Shown: positions 27,294 to 36,685 of the stretch, piece by piece | Numbering within the stretch: position 1 is the stretch's first letter | Layout: each line of letters opens with the position of its first letter | Assembly: GCF_002252505.1 (NCBI RefSeq) | Contig: NZ_NNRL01000151.1 | Coordinates: 124,001-188,000 of the forward strand | Length of the DNA stretch: 64,000 bases | Source of the DNA: Brucella grignonensis | Lineage (GTDB): Bacteria; Pseudomonadota; Alphaproteobacteria; Rhizobiales; Rhizobiaceae | Direction: 5' to 3' | Program-made: the position numbers and the translations under genes | Notes under the pieces: model-generated | What the model saw: the letters and a program-made list of their open reading frames with translations, nothing else | Database searches by the model: none | Told to the model about the DNA's origin: nothing

Positions 27294-28025
27294 ATGTGCT
27301 TGAACAGAATATTGCTGGAAGTCTGTGTCGATGATGCGGAAGGTTTGGTCGCCGCAATCGAAGGCGGCGCTGATCGTATCGAACTCTGCTCGGCACTTGC
27401 CATTGGCGGACTGACGCCATCCATCGGCCTCATGCAGCTCTCCGCAAAAGCCCTCATCCCGATCATGGTGATGATACGACCACGCGCGGGAAGCTTCATT
27501 TGGACCGAAGATGAATTGGAGATCATGGAAGCCGAGATTGCGGCAGCACGCACCCTTGGTCTCGCTGGTGTGGTGATCGGTGCCAATCTGCCCGATGGCA
27601 GGCTCGACCAATCTGCACTCCAACGACTGATCAAAGCAGCGGATGGCCTTGATATCGCACTACACCGCTCAATCGATCTGACACCAGATGTAGTAGAAGC
27701 CGTTGAGATTGCCAAACAGCTTGGCATCAACCGCATTCTCTCATCTGGTGGTGCACAAAAAGCCGTATCCGGTCTGGAAAGATTGGCGACGATGCAGAAA
27801 GCAGCCGGAGACGAGATCGTCATCATGCCGGGCTCGGGCGTCAATATCGACACGCTACCCACAATCCTTGCGGCCCTGCCAGATATCACCGAAATCCACG
27901 CGTCATGCAGTGCGCCACTAACTGCCGATCAGACATTGTTGCATTTCGGCTTCGCCGCTTCCGGCGCCACCCGAACAGCAGCAGGCAAAGTCGCAGAACT
28001 ACGCGCAGCACTTCAGCTCAGCTAA
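27294..28025 (+). CDS. cutC: CutC family protein
   Basis: A 243-residue TIM-barrel protein of the CutC family, historically called a copper homeostasis protein; the biochemical role is not settled. Family motifs are the N-terminal LLEVCVDDAEGLVAAIEGGADRIELC pattern, GGLTPS near residue 41, VMIRPRAGSF near 60 and the HRSIDLTPD and RILSSGGAQ segments later. Start at 27294 (ATG) is preferred; an upstream in-frame ATG at 27219 has no ribosome site. Copper-dependent enzymes (NirK, pseudoazurin) occur in this window, but no direct link is shown. Confidence 0.9.
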   Translation: MCLNRILLEVCVDDAEGLVAAIEGGADRIELCSALAIGGLTPSIGLMQLSAKALIPIMVMIRPRAGSFIWTEDELEIMEAEIAAARTLGLAGVVIGANLPDGRLDQSALQRLIKAADGLDIALHRSIDLTPDVVEAVEIAKQLGINRILSSGGAQKAVSGLERLATMQKAAGDEIVIMPGSGVNIDTLPTILAALPDITEIHASCSAPLTADQTLLHFGFAASGATRTAAGKVAELRAALQLS

Positions 28026-28054
28026 TAAGATTTGTGTTAAAATAAATATTTGAC

Positions 28055-28069
28055 ACACAATATTTGTGT
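28055..28069. promoter_or_regulatory. Palindromic operator upstream of the GlcNAc operon
   Basis: ACACAATATTTGTGT has perfect 6-bp arms around TAT. A third half-site, TTTGTGTT, lies at 28031, 34 bp from the matching arm. TTGACA at 28049-28054 adjoins it and could be the -35. Position before the regulator gene suggests autoregulation of the whole operon. Confidence 0.6.
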
Positions 28070-28099
28070 TGAAGTAAAAAACGCTTTCAAATAAAAACT

Positions 28100-28146
28100 G
28101 GCGCCGAAGCATGTCGCCCAAAACTGGGAACACGTTTTGGGAAGGG
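28100..28146. repeat. Partial dispersed repeat
   Basis: GCATGTCGCCCAAAACTGGG followed by ACACGTTTTGGG resembles a common rhizobial intergenic palindrome with CCCAAAA/TTTTGGG arms. Its end provides the GAAGGG ribosome-binding site of the regulator gene. Confidence 0.5.
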
Positions 28147-28153
28147 TTATGAG

Positions 28154-29011
28154 TTGCAACCGACCGAAGATCTCTATCAGACTGTGCAGGCTGCGGCACC
28201 GGAGCTCACTCCGAAGCTGCGTGGCATATGCCAGTTGATCGAAACGGATCCGGTCGGCTTTATCCGCTCCACAGCGCGCGAGTTGTGCAACCAGCTCGGC
28301 ACGTCGGAGCCGACCCTTATCCGTTTCTGTCAGCGCTTTGGCTATGCCGGTCTTGCCGATTTTCGTATCGATCTCGCTTTGTCGCTTGCCCAAAAGCCTG
28401 CCCTCACACCATTTGGTGTTGAATCCAATCCGGTTGATCGGCGCGCCGTTAACTTCAGCGCCAAGGATACAATCGGGCGCAAGGCGGTTCACCTGCTTGA
28501 AGGCGATACGTCTGTACTTTTTGACAATGGTTCCAGCGCTGAACGTCTTGCAGCTCATCTTGGCAATCTCGCGCCGCTTGTCATCATGACCCGCAGTCTC
28601 GATGTCGCGCAAACTGTGCTCAGCCACAAGCAGCATCAGGTGATGCTGACCGGCGGCAACATTCGTCGCGAAACCATGTCTGTGACCGGACGACTGGTTG
28701 ATACGGCCCTTTCCGAGATGCGCTTCGACACCTTCGTCATGGGTGCCGACAGCGTCGATCCGGAAACCGGCATCAGCACATTTCTCGAAGACGAGGCCCA
28801 TCAGAACCGCGCAATGATTGAGGCTTCGGGCCGCGTTATTGTGCTGGCCGACAAGACCAAATTCAGCAAACCACGACTGCATCGTATTTGCGCTATGGAT
28901 CGGATTTCAGCAATCGTGACCGATCTTGAACCGAACCATGAAATAGCCAACCGCATCCGCGAACGTGGCGTGCGTGTCATCAGTACTCAAGAGGACGGCG
29001 TTAATGACTAA
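28154..29011 (+). CDS. Hybrid transcriptional regulator: RpiR-type HTH with DeoR-type sensor
   Basis: A 285-residue regulator, TTG start with GAAGGG 7 bases upstream. Residues about 18-80 (LRGICQLIETDPVGFIRSTA, LGTSEPTLIRFCQRFGYAG) form an RpiR-type helix-turn-helix. Residues about 110-270 are a DeoR C-terminal sensor domain (FDNGSSAERLAAHL, VMLTGGNIRRETMSVTG, DTFVMGADSVDPETG, VIVLADKTKFSK), which normally binds phosphosugars. RpiR proteins usually end in a SIS domain instead, so the combination is uncommon. The stop overlaps the next gene by 8 bp. It most likely senses glucosamine-6-phosphate or GlcNAc-6-phosphate (inference). Confidence 0.88.
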   Translation: MQPTEDLYQTVQAAAPELTPKLRGICQLIETDPVGFIRSTARELCNQLGTSEPTLIRFCQRFGYAGLADFRIDLALSLAQKPALTPFGVESNPVDRRAVNFSAKDTIGRKAVHLLEGDTSVLFDNGSSAERLAAHLGNLAPLVIMTRSLDVAQTVLSHKQHQVMLTGGNIRRETMSVTGRLVDTALSEMRFDTFVMGADSVDPETGISTFLEDEAHQNRAMIEASGRVIVLADKTKFSKPRLHRICAMDRISAIVTDLEPNHEIANRIRERGVRVISTQEDGVND

Positions 29012-30101
29012 GCTGGAAACGAGCCACACCTGGCAGGAAATTCATGCGCAGCCGGGTATCTGGCAGGCATGGGCAGAGCCACTTGCCGCACAGTCGGCTG
29101 AAATCCGTGAATGGATCGCCGCCAAGGGCATCAAACATATCGTGTTCAGTGGTGCAGGCACATCGGCCTTCATCGGTCAGGCCTTGGCCTCGACAAAGAC
29201 TGGCGCAATTTCACTGGCAGCTATTGCGACAACCGATATCGTTTCCAATCCGTCTGAAACGCTTTCCGACGATGCAGAACTCCTCGTCGTGCAGTTTGGC
29301 CGCAGCGGCAACAGCTCGGAAACCATCGCAACGCTTGACCTTCTGGATGAGCATTTCCCCAAAGTCCACCGCCTCAACATCACCTGCAACGGTGAAAGCG
29401 CATTGGCTGTCCGTCCGGCAAAAGGTCCGGGCGAGCAGCGTGTCATCGTGTTGCCTGAAGCAACCCATGATCGTGCCTTTGCTATGACTTCAAGCTACAC
29501 GACGATGCTTCTGTCAGCGCTCGCTTGCATTGACGACACGGCTGATGTGAGCACGAAACTTGGCCAACTTTCTGCTGCGGCTGCAAAGGCAATCGCCCAG
29601 CTTGACGCGACCCCCGCACCGCATCCTGAACGGGCCATTTTCCTTGGTTCCGGCGCACTGACCGGGGTTGCGCGCGAAAGCGCTCTCAAGGTTCTGGAGC
29701 TAACCGCAGGTCAGGTCATGACCAATTGGGACAGCACGCTTGGCTTCCGTCACGGCCCGAAGGCTTCAGTCGTTGGCAACACTCGCGTCGTGGTTTTCAT
29801 CCATCCGGATCAGCACACCGCACGCTACGATCTCGATATCGCGCATGAAATCGCGCAGCAGTTCCCGCTTGCAACAGTTACGACTGTCGGCGGTGAAGGC
29901 TGTGATCTCGCGCTTGCGCTAACTGGTGCCAATCATCGGGGTGACAGCCGTTGGGATGCTGTGCTTTATGTGCTTTTGGCGCAAATCTGGTCTGCCCGCT
30001 GGTCCGCGGAACTCGATCTCAACATCGACAATCCATTTATCGATCAAGGCAACCTGACACGTGTCGTTTCCGGGGTTAAGATTTACCCCTTTAAAGCATG
30101 A
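29004..30101 (+). CDS. SIS-domain glucosamine-6-phosphate deaminase (NagB-II/AgaS type)
   Basis: A 365-residue protein with two SIS domains. The first has FSGAGTSAFIG near residue 47 and FGRSGNSSETIAT near 98; the second contains FLGSGALTGVARESALKVLEL near 215 and FRHGPKA. This architecture is that of NagB-II/AgaS enzymes, which deaminate glucosamine-6-phosphate to fructose-6-phosphate in bacteria without classical NagB. Neighbours nagA and a ROK kinase support that substrate. Start at 29004 overlaps the regulator stop. A general aldose-ketose isomerase remains possible. Confidence 0.85.
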   Translation: MTKLETSHTWQEIHAQPGIWQAWAEPLAAQSAEIREWIAAKGIKHIVFSGAGTSAFIGQALASTKTGAISLAAIATTDIVSNPSETLSDDAELLVVQFGRSGNSSETIATLDLLDEHFPKVHRLNITCNGESALAVRPAKGPGEQRVIVLPEATHDRAFAMTSSYTTMLLSALACIDDTADVSTKLGQLSAAAAKAIAQLDATPAPHPERAIFLGSGALTGVARESALKVLELTAGQVMTNWDSTLGFRHGPKASVVGNTRVVVFIHPDQHTARYDLDIAHEIAQQFPLATVTTVGGEGCDLALALTGANHRGDSRWDAVLYVLLAQIWSARWSAELDLNIDNPFIDQGNLTRVVSGVKIYPFKA

Positions 30102-30115
30102 AGCATGAGGTCAGC

Positions 30116-31039
30116 ATGATCTGCGGCGCCATTGATCTGGGCGGCACCAAAATTGAGGGCCGCCTGTTCGACGCGAATATGGAAACCGTTCGGACGCGAC
30201 GGATTCCGACACCTATCGGCGATTTTGAAGCCTTTATCGATGGGCTTTCGACGCAGATTGAATGGCTGATCGAAACTGCAGACAATCCGAAACTGCCTGT
30301 TGGTATAAGCCTGCCCGGCTGGATCGATCCAGCCACCGGCCACGGCTTTGCCTCCAATATTCCAATCACCGGGCGTGATGTGGGTGCAGCACTCCTGGCG
30401 CGCTTCGGACGCAGCTTTCCGCTGATGAACGACTGTATGGCTTTCGCTTATTCGGAAGTTCACGGCGGCGCAGGCGAAGGCGGCGACGTTGTGATTGGTC
30501 TCATTGTCGGCACCGGCATGGGTGCTGGCCTCGTGATTAATGGCGATATTCCGCCGCGCTATAATGGCCTGGCACTGGAAATCGGCCATACGGGCATGCC
30601 AGCACGTATTTTAAGCCAGCAGAACTTGCCCTTGATCCCTTGCGGTTGTGGCAAGACGGGCTGCATGGAGCGCTATGTTTCCGGCACAGGTCTTGCCGAT
30701 ATTGCAAAGATCAAACTTGGCGAGACAATTTCCAATCAGGAACTGACACTGCGTGCATCCAACGGTGACGCTGCGGCAGAACAGGTTCTCGATGACTGGG
30801 CCGAATTGATGGCGGAATCGCTTCTGACCATGCAGATGGTTGTCGACCCCGATTGCATTGTGCTTGGTGGCGGTCTTTCCAACATGGATGGCGTTGCCGA
30901 ACGCGTATCGAAAGCATTCGAAAAGCAAAAGCTTGGTCCAACCCGCATACCCGCCATCAGGACTGCACGTTTCGGCGACAGTTCGGGTGCACGCGGCGTT
31001 GCCCTTTACGCACTCAAGCATTCAGGAGCAAGCCAATGA
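30116..31039 (+). CDS. ROK-family sugar kinase, probable N-acetylglucosamine kinase
   Basis: A 307-residue ROK kinase. The N-terminal phosphate loop AIDLGGTKIEGRLFD is complete; GTGMGAGLVINGDI near residue 134, the ExGH motif EIGHTGMP and the zinc motif CGCGKTGCMERYVSG follow. GAGG lies 5 bases before the ATG at 30116; an ATG at 30098 overlapping the previous stop is possible but has no ribosome site. Context in a nag operon suggests phosphorylation of free GlcNAc to GlcNAc-6-phosphate, the NagA substrate. Glucokinase is the alternative. Confidence 0.88.
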   Translation: MICGAIDLGGTKIEGRLFDANMETVRTRRIPTPIGDFEAFIDGLSTQIEWLIETADNPKLPVGISLPGWIDPATGHGFASNIPITGRDVGAALLARFGRSFPLMNDCMAFAYSEVHGGAGEGGDVVIGLIVGTGMGAGLVINGDIPPRYNGLALEIGHTGMPARILSQQNLPLIPCGCGKTGCMERYVSGTGLADIAKIKLGETISNQELTLRASNGDAAAEQVLDDWAELMAESLLTMQMVVDPDCIVLGGGLSNMDGVAERVSKAFEKQKLGPTRIPAIRTARFGDSSGARGVALYALKHSGASQ

Positions 31040-32133
31040 CCCGTCTTGTCGCCCCCGACTATGTATTCCTGAACGGGCAGCTTCAGACTGGTCTCGTGGC
31101 CGAGGTCGGCAATGCGGCTATCCACCGCCTGCGTCCGCGCAAATCGAATGAAACTCCAGACCTCACCCCACATATCCTGATGCCTGCCTGTATTGATCTG
31201 CAGGTCAATGGTGCGGGCGGCGTCATGCTGAATTCAGACACCAGCGCAAAGAGTATTGGGCATATCATTTCGACACTGCGCAAACGCGGCACTGGCTGGG
31301 TGCTTCCGACGCTGATCACCTGCGAGCCGGAACGTATCATTCAGGCGGCTCACGCGGCAGTGGAATGCAAAGGAATGGATGGCTTCTTCGGCCTGCATAT
31401 CGAAGGGCCGCATCTCAACCCTGTCCGCAAGGGCACGCATCGCGTCGAATTTATCCGTCCGATGGATGCATCCACGCTTGAAGCGTTGAAAATTCTGCGC
31501 AAGGCCGATGTGCCGGTGATGCTCACGCTTGCGCCCGAAATGGTGCCAAGCAATACGATCCGCCAGATCGTCGATATGGGTGTCGTCGTTTCGGCAGGCC
31601 ATACCAATGGCACGACCGCTGAGGCAAAAGCAGGGCTTGACGCTGGCATCAGCTGCTTTACCCATCTCTACAATGCCATGCCGCCAATGACTTCGCGTGA
31701 ACCCGGAGTGGTCGGCACAGCAATTGGCAGCGATGCTTTCGTCGGCATCATTGTCGACGGGCATCATGTAGCCTGGGAAATGGTCGGTATCGCATGGCGC
31801 GCACGGCCAAAGCGTGACCACATGTTCCTTGTATCTGACGCCATGTCCACAATTGGGGGACCGGATCATTTCGAGCTTTACGGCGAACAAATCGAAGTGC
31901 GTGACGGCGCACTCGTCAATGCCGCCGGTTCTCTTGCAGGTGCACATATCGATATGGTTGGCTGTCTTGCCAATCTGGTTCAACAGGTCGGCGTGCCACT
32001 TGAAGAGGCCATCCGCGCGGCATGCATCGTGCCTGCCGATGTGATGGGCAGAGCTGCACCGAACCTTGCTCCCGGAATGCCCCTGCCAGAGGTTCTCGCT
32101 CTCGATAAGGATTTGCGGCGCATTTCTCTCTGA
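31036..32133 (+). CDS. nagA: N-acetylglucosamine-6-phosphate deacetylase NagA
   Basis: A 365-residue amidohydrolase that removes acetate from GlcNAc-6-phosphate, producing glucosamine-6-phosphate for the SIS enzyme upstream. Motifs: DLQVNGAGG near residue 55, HIEGPHLNPVRKGTH near 122, SAGHTNGTT near 183, FTHLYNAMPPM near 205 and LVSDAMSTIGG near 265. ATGA overlap with the kinase gene and AGGAG upstream fix the start. Last gene of the four-gene operon; no clear T-tailed terminator follows. Confidence 0.94.
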   Translation: MTRLVAPDYVFLNGQLQTGLVAEVGNAAIHRLRPRKSNETPDLTPHILMPACIDLQVNGAGGVMLNSDTSAKSIGHIISTLRKRGTGWVLPTLITCEPERIIQAAHAAVECKGMDGFFGLHIEGPHLNPVRKGTHRVEFIRPMDASTLEALKILRKADVPVMLTLAPEMVPSNTIRQIVDMGVVVSAGHTNGTTAEAKAGLDAGISCFTHLYNAMPPMTSREPGVVGTAIGSDAFVGIIVDGHHVAWEMVGIAWRARPKRDHMFLVSDAMSTIGGPDHFELYGEQIEVRDGALVNAAGSLAGAHIDMVGCLANLVQQVGVPLEEAIRAACIVPADVMGRAAPNLAPGMPLPEVLALDKDLRRISL

Positions 32134-32150
32134 AGTTAAAGCAACGTGAG

Positions 32151-32295
32151 TTCGGGCTTCACTATGAGTGCGCGCAATTGTGGCGCGTCGCTGGCCATTG
32201 GTGAATTGGCCGGATTATTGATCGCGCCTTGATAAAGTTCAAGCGCCACTCGGGCTTAACCAAAGTCCAATGAGTTCCATTCAATGAACTTTGGT
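32151..32295. repeat. Convergent gap with repeat fragments
   Basis: TTCGGGCTTCACTATGAGTG resembles the text at 6430-6450 (TCGGGCTTCACTTCGAGCG), marking a member of the dispersed repeats. Arms ACCAAAGT/ACTTTGGT (32259-32295 region) could form a hairpin in either transcript. No gene is seen between nagA and ocd. Confidence 0.4.
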
Positions 32296-32308
32296 ATTAC
32301 ACTTCCTG

Positions 32309-33370
32309 TTAGGCTGCCTTTTTGAGTGCCTTTTCACACCGGAGCAGCATACCATAGAGATCGCGCGGCTCATCAGGGTCCGCAAGCATGTCGAGCTCGA
32401 CATAGAGACCTGTTTCCTGCAACTTGCTGCGAACATAACGCAGCGCAGAAAAGTCTTCGATTGCGAAACCGACACTGTCAAACAGCGTGATGGCACGATC
32501 TGACGAACGACCAGCAATTGCTCCGGTGATCACTTCCCACAGTTCCTTGACTGGATAATCGGCATCAAGCTGCTGGATCTCACCTTCAATGCGGGTCTGC
32601 GGCGGGTATTCGACAAAAATGTCGGAGCGCAACAGGATATCCTTGTTCAGTTCCGTCTTGCCGGGGCAATCGCCGCCAACTGCGTTGATATGCACGCCCG
32701 GGCCAACCATGTTGTCGCTCAGAATGGTCGCATATTGCTTGTCGGCTGTGACCGTCGTGATGATGTCAGCACCCTCAACGGCTTCCTGCGAGGTGGCGTG
32801 GATCGTAATCGAAAGGCCATTATCGCTCAGATTGCGTGCGCAACGTTCACTTGCAGAGCGATCAATATCGAACAGACGCAGGTTTTCAATCCCCAGAATG
32901 GCTTTGAACGCCAGTGCCTGGAACTCGCTCTGGGCACCATTACCGATGATCGTCATGGTCTTTGAATCAGGCCGCGCTAGATGTTTGGCAGCAACCGCCG
33001 ACATAGCCGCCGTGCGCAAGGCTGTCAGGATCGTCATTTCGGTCAGCAGCATCGGATAGCCATTGCCGACGTCGGCCAGCACACCAAAGGCAGTGACGGT
33101 CTGGCGACCTTCCTTGGTGTTCTTCGGATGACCGTTCACATATTTGAAGCCATAAAGCGTACCGTCGCTCGTTGGCATCAACTCGATGACGCCTTCATCA
33201 GAATGCGAGGCAACGCGCGGCGTCTTGTCGAACTGTTCCCAGCGGCGGAAATCTTCCTCGATAACCTCAGCAAGTTCCTTGAGGAAGGTTTCGACACCCA
33301 CGGTGAGCACGAGCTTCATCATGTGATCGACGCTGACGAAAGGAACAATGTTCAGCTTTTCATTGGTCAT
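32309..33370 (-). CDS. ocd: Ornithine cyclodeaminase
   Basis: A 353-residue member of the ornithine cyclodeaminase/mu-crystallin family, converting ornithine to proline and ammonia with NAD. The N-terminal substrate part (KTPRVASHSDEGVIELMP) and Rossmann part (TALRTAAMSAVAAKHLARP, MTIIGNGAQSEFQALAF, VGPGVHINAVGGDCPGKTEL) match the Agrobacterium-type Ocd. It follows rocB by 45 bp in an operon with an ABC importer, completing an arginine/ornithine degradation route. Confidence 0.93.
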   Translation of the reverse strand: MTNEKLNIVPFVSVDHMMKLVLTVGVETFLKELAEVIEEDFRRWEQFDKTPRVASHSDEGVIELMPTSDGTLYGFKYVNGHPKNTKEGRQTVTAFGVLADVGNGYPMLLTEMTILTALRTAAMSAVAAKHLARPDSKTMTIIGNGAQSEFQALAFKAILGIENLRLFDIDRSASERCARNLSDNGLSITIHATSQEAVEGADIITTVTADKQYATILSDNMVGPGVHINAVGGDCPGKTELNKDILLRSDIFVEYPPQTRIEGEIQQLDADYPVKELWEVITGAIAGRSSDRAITLFDSVGFAIEDFSALRYVRSKLQETGLYVELDMLADPDEPRDLYGMLLRCEKALKKAA

Positions 33371-33415
33371 TGATATGAACCTTTATCCAACATATTTCAG
33401 CAGAGCGCTGCAGGC

Positions 33416-35110
33416 TCAGGCCTTGGTTGCGAGGAAGTTTTCCGCGATCATCGAAACGATCTGCGGCAGCACTTCAAAGGCATAAGGCGCGTGTACACGC
33501 TCCAGCTTCTGATGGAACTCACGCCCCCATGGGCCGATATTGACCACCGGAAAGCGCAAAGCATCGCCCGCTGGATGATCAACAAGACGCGCAACCGGCG
33601 TATTGTTCGACACGATATCCTGCCCAAGCGTTGCCTGCCCCAGGAAGCTCATGTCAGAGATACCCTGGAAATGCGGTTTCCAGACAAGCGACTGATCCGG
33701 AAAGGCTGCAAATGTCTGCATCGTTGTGTCGATGGCCTGCTTGAAAGCGCGATCATCGGCCTGAGCATGGTCGAGATGGCTTGCCGGATAATGCAAACCA
33801 GCAAAACCAACAACAACTGCCGGACCTGACAGATGCGCAACGCCGACGAGCCACTCGGTCAATTGACGGCTGACTGACAGCGGATTGTCGATATCGGCAA
33901 GACGCTTCTCCTGCTCGTCGTAAAGCGCCTCGAATTTCTCGCCGGCCACATCGGCCGCCATAGCACGCAACTGCTCGAAAGTGATGAGCTTTGGTGCTGC
34001 CGGAACGGCGCCCGCACGTTTGCCGATCAACTGACCGAAAGCTTCGGATTGTGCGGAAAAACGTTCGACAGCCTCTGTCGCGCCGGCAAGCACTTCACTC
34101 TTAAAACGACTGAACAGCTCATCAGCAGTCATGGCATGATAAAGCCAGTTAAGCGCGATCCAGAAGCGCTCCGGCGTCGTCACTTCATAGCCGTCGCGGA
34201 GGTCTTTCGCTTCAAGGCAGATGGGTGGTGGCGAGATGTCATTCTCATCACGGTCGGCGAGCGCTGCATTGCCTTCAAAGCGTGCCAGAATGCTGGCGGC
34301 CATCGCCTGTGCGCTAACACCTTCATAAGGGTAGCTTGCATGCGAGCTCAAACCGATAACCAGCGCAAAGGGCAATAGTTTTCCGATTGTGCCTGCATAG
34401 ACGGCACGGCCTTCGCTGCCATCCCCCTGATCAGAGGTCACATCGAGATTGATCGCTGCTGCAATTTCAATGTCGAAATCGCGGGCAATCGTCGGCAATG
34501 CATTGCGCATTGAGCGCATGCCGCGGCTTTCGCGCTCTTCATCAGGCGTAAAGACCAGCAGGAGATTTCCGCTGCGATCCGGGTCGGCTGCGAATTTCTC
34601 AACGCATGCAATACCGGCGGCAAGGCCGCTTTTCATATCAAGCAGACCACGACCGGGAAGGAAATCGCCACCGAGCAGATCTTCGAGCGCGCGTTCTTCC
34701 TGGGCGGAACGGGCACGCTTCGACAAATCCCTGATAAGGGCATCTTTGAGATTGCGGCTGTCGCAAGCAAGCGACTTCAGCTCGTGATAATTGTCCGTCG
34801 CGACTGTATCGAAATGGCCTGCCAATGCGAGCGTGCGTTTGCCTCTGCCACGCACCAGCGCCACCACATTATGCGTCAGTGGATCGCCATGGCTGGCAAC
34901 GGTACGAATATTGTCCGGGTTTTGCTGGAAATATGGAATTTCCTTCAACAACCCGACGAGACGTTCGGAGAACTCGGCTTCACCGGGAGTGCCGGTTTCG
35001 CTGCTCCAACCGACCATACGCAGGGCCAGCTCTTCGACATGCTGCGCATCGATATGGTTGTGCGCGGTCGTTACGGCGTTTTGCGCGCCGTTTGAAACAT
35101 TCGCAGTCAT
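33416..35110 (-). CDS. rocB: RocB-like M20 peptidase (arginine utilisation)
   Basis: A 564-residue M20-family protein, length equal to Bacillus RocB (about 566). Metal and catalytic motifs: LALAGHFDTVATDNY near residue 93, GRGLLDMKSGLAAGIAC near 153 and TPDEERESRGMRSMRNALP near 185. RocB is linked to arginine/ornithine degradation as a probable N-deacylase. Neighbours (ornithine cyclodeaminase, amino-acid importer, Lrp-type regulator) agree. Start at 35110; GGAG lies 10 bases upstream. A dispersed repeat fills the gap to the ATPase gene. Confidence 0.88.
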   Translation of the reverse strand: MTANVSNGAQNAVTTAHNHIDAQHVEELALRMVGWSSETGTPGEAEFSERLVGLLKEIPYFQQNPDNIRTVASHGDPLTHNVVALVRGRGKRTLALAGHFDTVATDNYHELKSLACDSRNLKDALIRDLSKRARSAQEERALEDLLGGDFLPGRGLLDMKSGLAAGIACVEKFAADPDRSGNLLLVFTPDEERESRGMRSMRNALPTIARDFDIEIAAAINLDVTSDQGDGSEGRAVYAGTIGKLLPFALVIGLSSHASYPYEGVSAQAMAASILARFEGNAALADRDENDISPPPICLEAKDLRDGYEVTTPERFWIALNWLYHAMTADELFSRFKSEVLAGATEAVERFSAQSEAFGQLIGKRAGAVPAAPKLITFEQLRAMAADVAGEKFEALYDEQEKRLADIDNPLSVSRQLTEWLVGVAHLSGPAVVVGFAGLHYPASHLDHAQADDRAFKQAIDTTMQTFAAFPDQSLVWKPHFQGISDMSFLGQATLGQDIVSNNTPVARLVDHPAGDALRFPVVNIGPWGREFHQKLERVHAPYAFEVLPQIVSMIAENFLATKA

Positions 35111-35129
35111 GGACTCTAGTCTCCGTCGA

Positions 35130-35272
35130 TTAGAGCGTATTCCGAGACGATAGAAATACGCTGCAGAATATAAGTTTTAAGGCACCTGTCGTTTCAGACA
35201 GGCTGTAACTATTTGTTTTTACGCATTATCCCGCGCAAAGCCGCTTCGCATTTTTGGCTCAAATGCTCTAAT
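35130..35272. repeat. Dispersed repeat between rocB and the ATPase gene
   Basis: Outer inverted ends TTAGAGCGTATTCC and GCTCTAATG. Read on the minus strand it contains GCATTTGAGCCAAAAATGCG and GGATAATGCGTAAAAACAAA, as at 11888 and 50613. It ends with the TAG stop codon of the ATPase gene, so the repeat sets that gene's 3' end. Confidence 0.75.
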
Positions 35273-36032
35273 GCGAGAGATGCTTTCGCAGGAATGCCCG
35301 CGTCCGTTCCTCGGTTGGATCGGACAGGACCTGCTGCGGCAAACCCTGTTCGACCACCACACCTCCATCCATGAACATCACATGATCGGACACTTCCGCC
35401 GCAAAGCGCATTTCGTGCGTCACGATCAACATGGTCATGTGCTCATTTGCGAGCTGCTTCATGACCTGATTGACTTCCTCAACCAGCTCTGGATCGAGCG
35501 CAGAGGTTGCTTCATCGAAAAGCATGACCTTGGGCTGCATCGCCAGAGCGCGGGCAATCGCAACGCGCTGTTTCTGTCCGCCGGAAAGACGTGCAGGATA
35601 AGCATTGCCCTTATCGACAAGACCGACCTTGGCGAGCAGATTGTTGGCGCGTTCCAGTGCATCGGCTCGGGACAGACCCTTGAGCTTCATCGGTCCGACC
35701 ATGATGTTCTGCAGAACCGTCAAATGCGGGAACAGGTTAAACTGCTGGAAAACCATCCCCATTTCCTGACGGATATGGTTGATGTGTTTTTCAAAAGCGC
35801 GGCCTTTAAGCGGGCGATTGACCTGATGTCCATCAAGCCAGATTTCACCGCTCGAGGTTTCTTCCAGCATGTTGATCGAACGCAGCAGTGTGCTCTTGCC
35901 CGATCCGCTGGGACCAATAATGGAAACGATCTTACCGCGTGCGACGGTCAGGTCGATGCCTTTCAGCACCTCATGCTCGCCGTAGGATTTCCTGATCTGA
36001 CGCAACTCGATCATGGGGGTCTGTGTGTTCAT
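35268..36032 (-). CDS. Amino-acid type ABC importer, ATPase (GlnQ-like)
   Basis: A 254-residue ATPase: Walker [15 protein letters not shown] near residue 39, signature [12 protein letters not shown] near 149 and Walker [17 protein letters not shown] near 170. A short insertion after Walker A ([16 protein letters not shown]) is present. Start at 36032 overlaps the permease stop (ATGA); a longer frame to 36074 lies inside the permease gene. It powers the arginine/ornithine-type importer together with the two permeases and the binding protein at 37496. Confidence 0.92.
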   Translation of the reverse strand: MNTQTPMIELRQIRKSYGEHEVLKGIDLTVARGKIVSIIGPSGSGKSTLLRSINMLEETSSGEIWLDGHQVNRPLKGRAFEKHINHIRQEMGMVFQQFNLFPHLTVLQNIMVGPMKLKGLSRADALERANNLLAKVGLVDKGNAYPARLSGGQKQRVAIARALAMQPKVMLFDEATSALDPELVEEVNQVMKQLANEHMTMLIVTHEMRFAAEVSDHVMFMDGGVVVEQGLPQQVLSDPTEERTRAFLRKHLSH

Positions 36033-36685
36033 CGGATAGCTTCCGCTTTCTTGGCCGCTTTGCTCAAACCCCATTCCATCAAGAGATTGACGAGATAATA
36101 GAGCACGGCTGCAACGAAGTAGAACTCAAAAGGACGATAGGTTTCGCTGATAGCGCGTTGCGCATTCAACACCAGTTCTGTGATGCCGAGCACCGAGAGA
36201 ACGGCTGTGTCCTTGAGCAGAATAATGCTGTTATTGCCAACCTGCGGCAGCGCCGTGAGGATCGCCTGAGGAATGATGAAATAGCGAAGCGACGATCCAC
36301 GGCTAAAACCAAGTGACCGGGCGGCTTCCATCTGTCCTTCGTCGACAGCCTCAAGCGATGCACGAAAAATATCGGCATTATAGGCTGCATAATGCATGCC
36401 AAGACCGAACACGCCGGTCCAGAACGCCGGCACCATAATCCCGATCTGCGAAAGGCCATAATAGAGCAGATAGAGCTGCAACAGCAGAGGTGTTCCCATG
36501 AAAAGGAAAACAATACCGCGCACGGGCAGGCTGATTATTTTGGGCGCGTGAAGCGTGGTGATTGCGATCAGAATACCAAGCACAATGCTGATCACACCGG
36601 CAAGTACGGTAATCAGAACGGTCCAGAGCAGACCAATCAGCAGCAGTTCCAGATAAGACGGAACAACGGTGAAATCCAGGCTCAT
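36029..36685 (-). CDS. Amino-acid type ABC importer, permease
   Basis: A 218-residue permease of the HisM/GlnP family with five predicted helices. The conserved [14 protein letters not shown] segment lies near residue 67 and the EAA loop [21 protein letters not shown] near 128. It overlaps both neighbouring genes by 4 bp. Confidence 0.92.
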   Translation of the reverse strand: MSLDFTVVPSYLELLLIGLLWTVLITVLAGVISIVLGILIAITTLHAPKIISLPVRGIVFLFMGTPLLLQLYLLYYGLSQIGIMVPAFWTGVFGLGMHYAAYNADIFRASLEAVDEGQMEAARSLGFSRGSSLRYFIIPQAILTALPQVGNNSIILLKDTAVLSVLGITELVLNAQRAISETYRPFEFYFVAAVLYYLVNLLMEWGLSKAAKKAEAIR

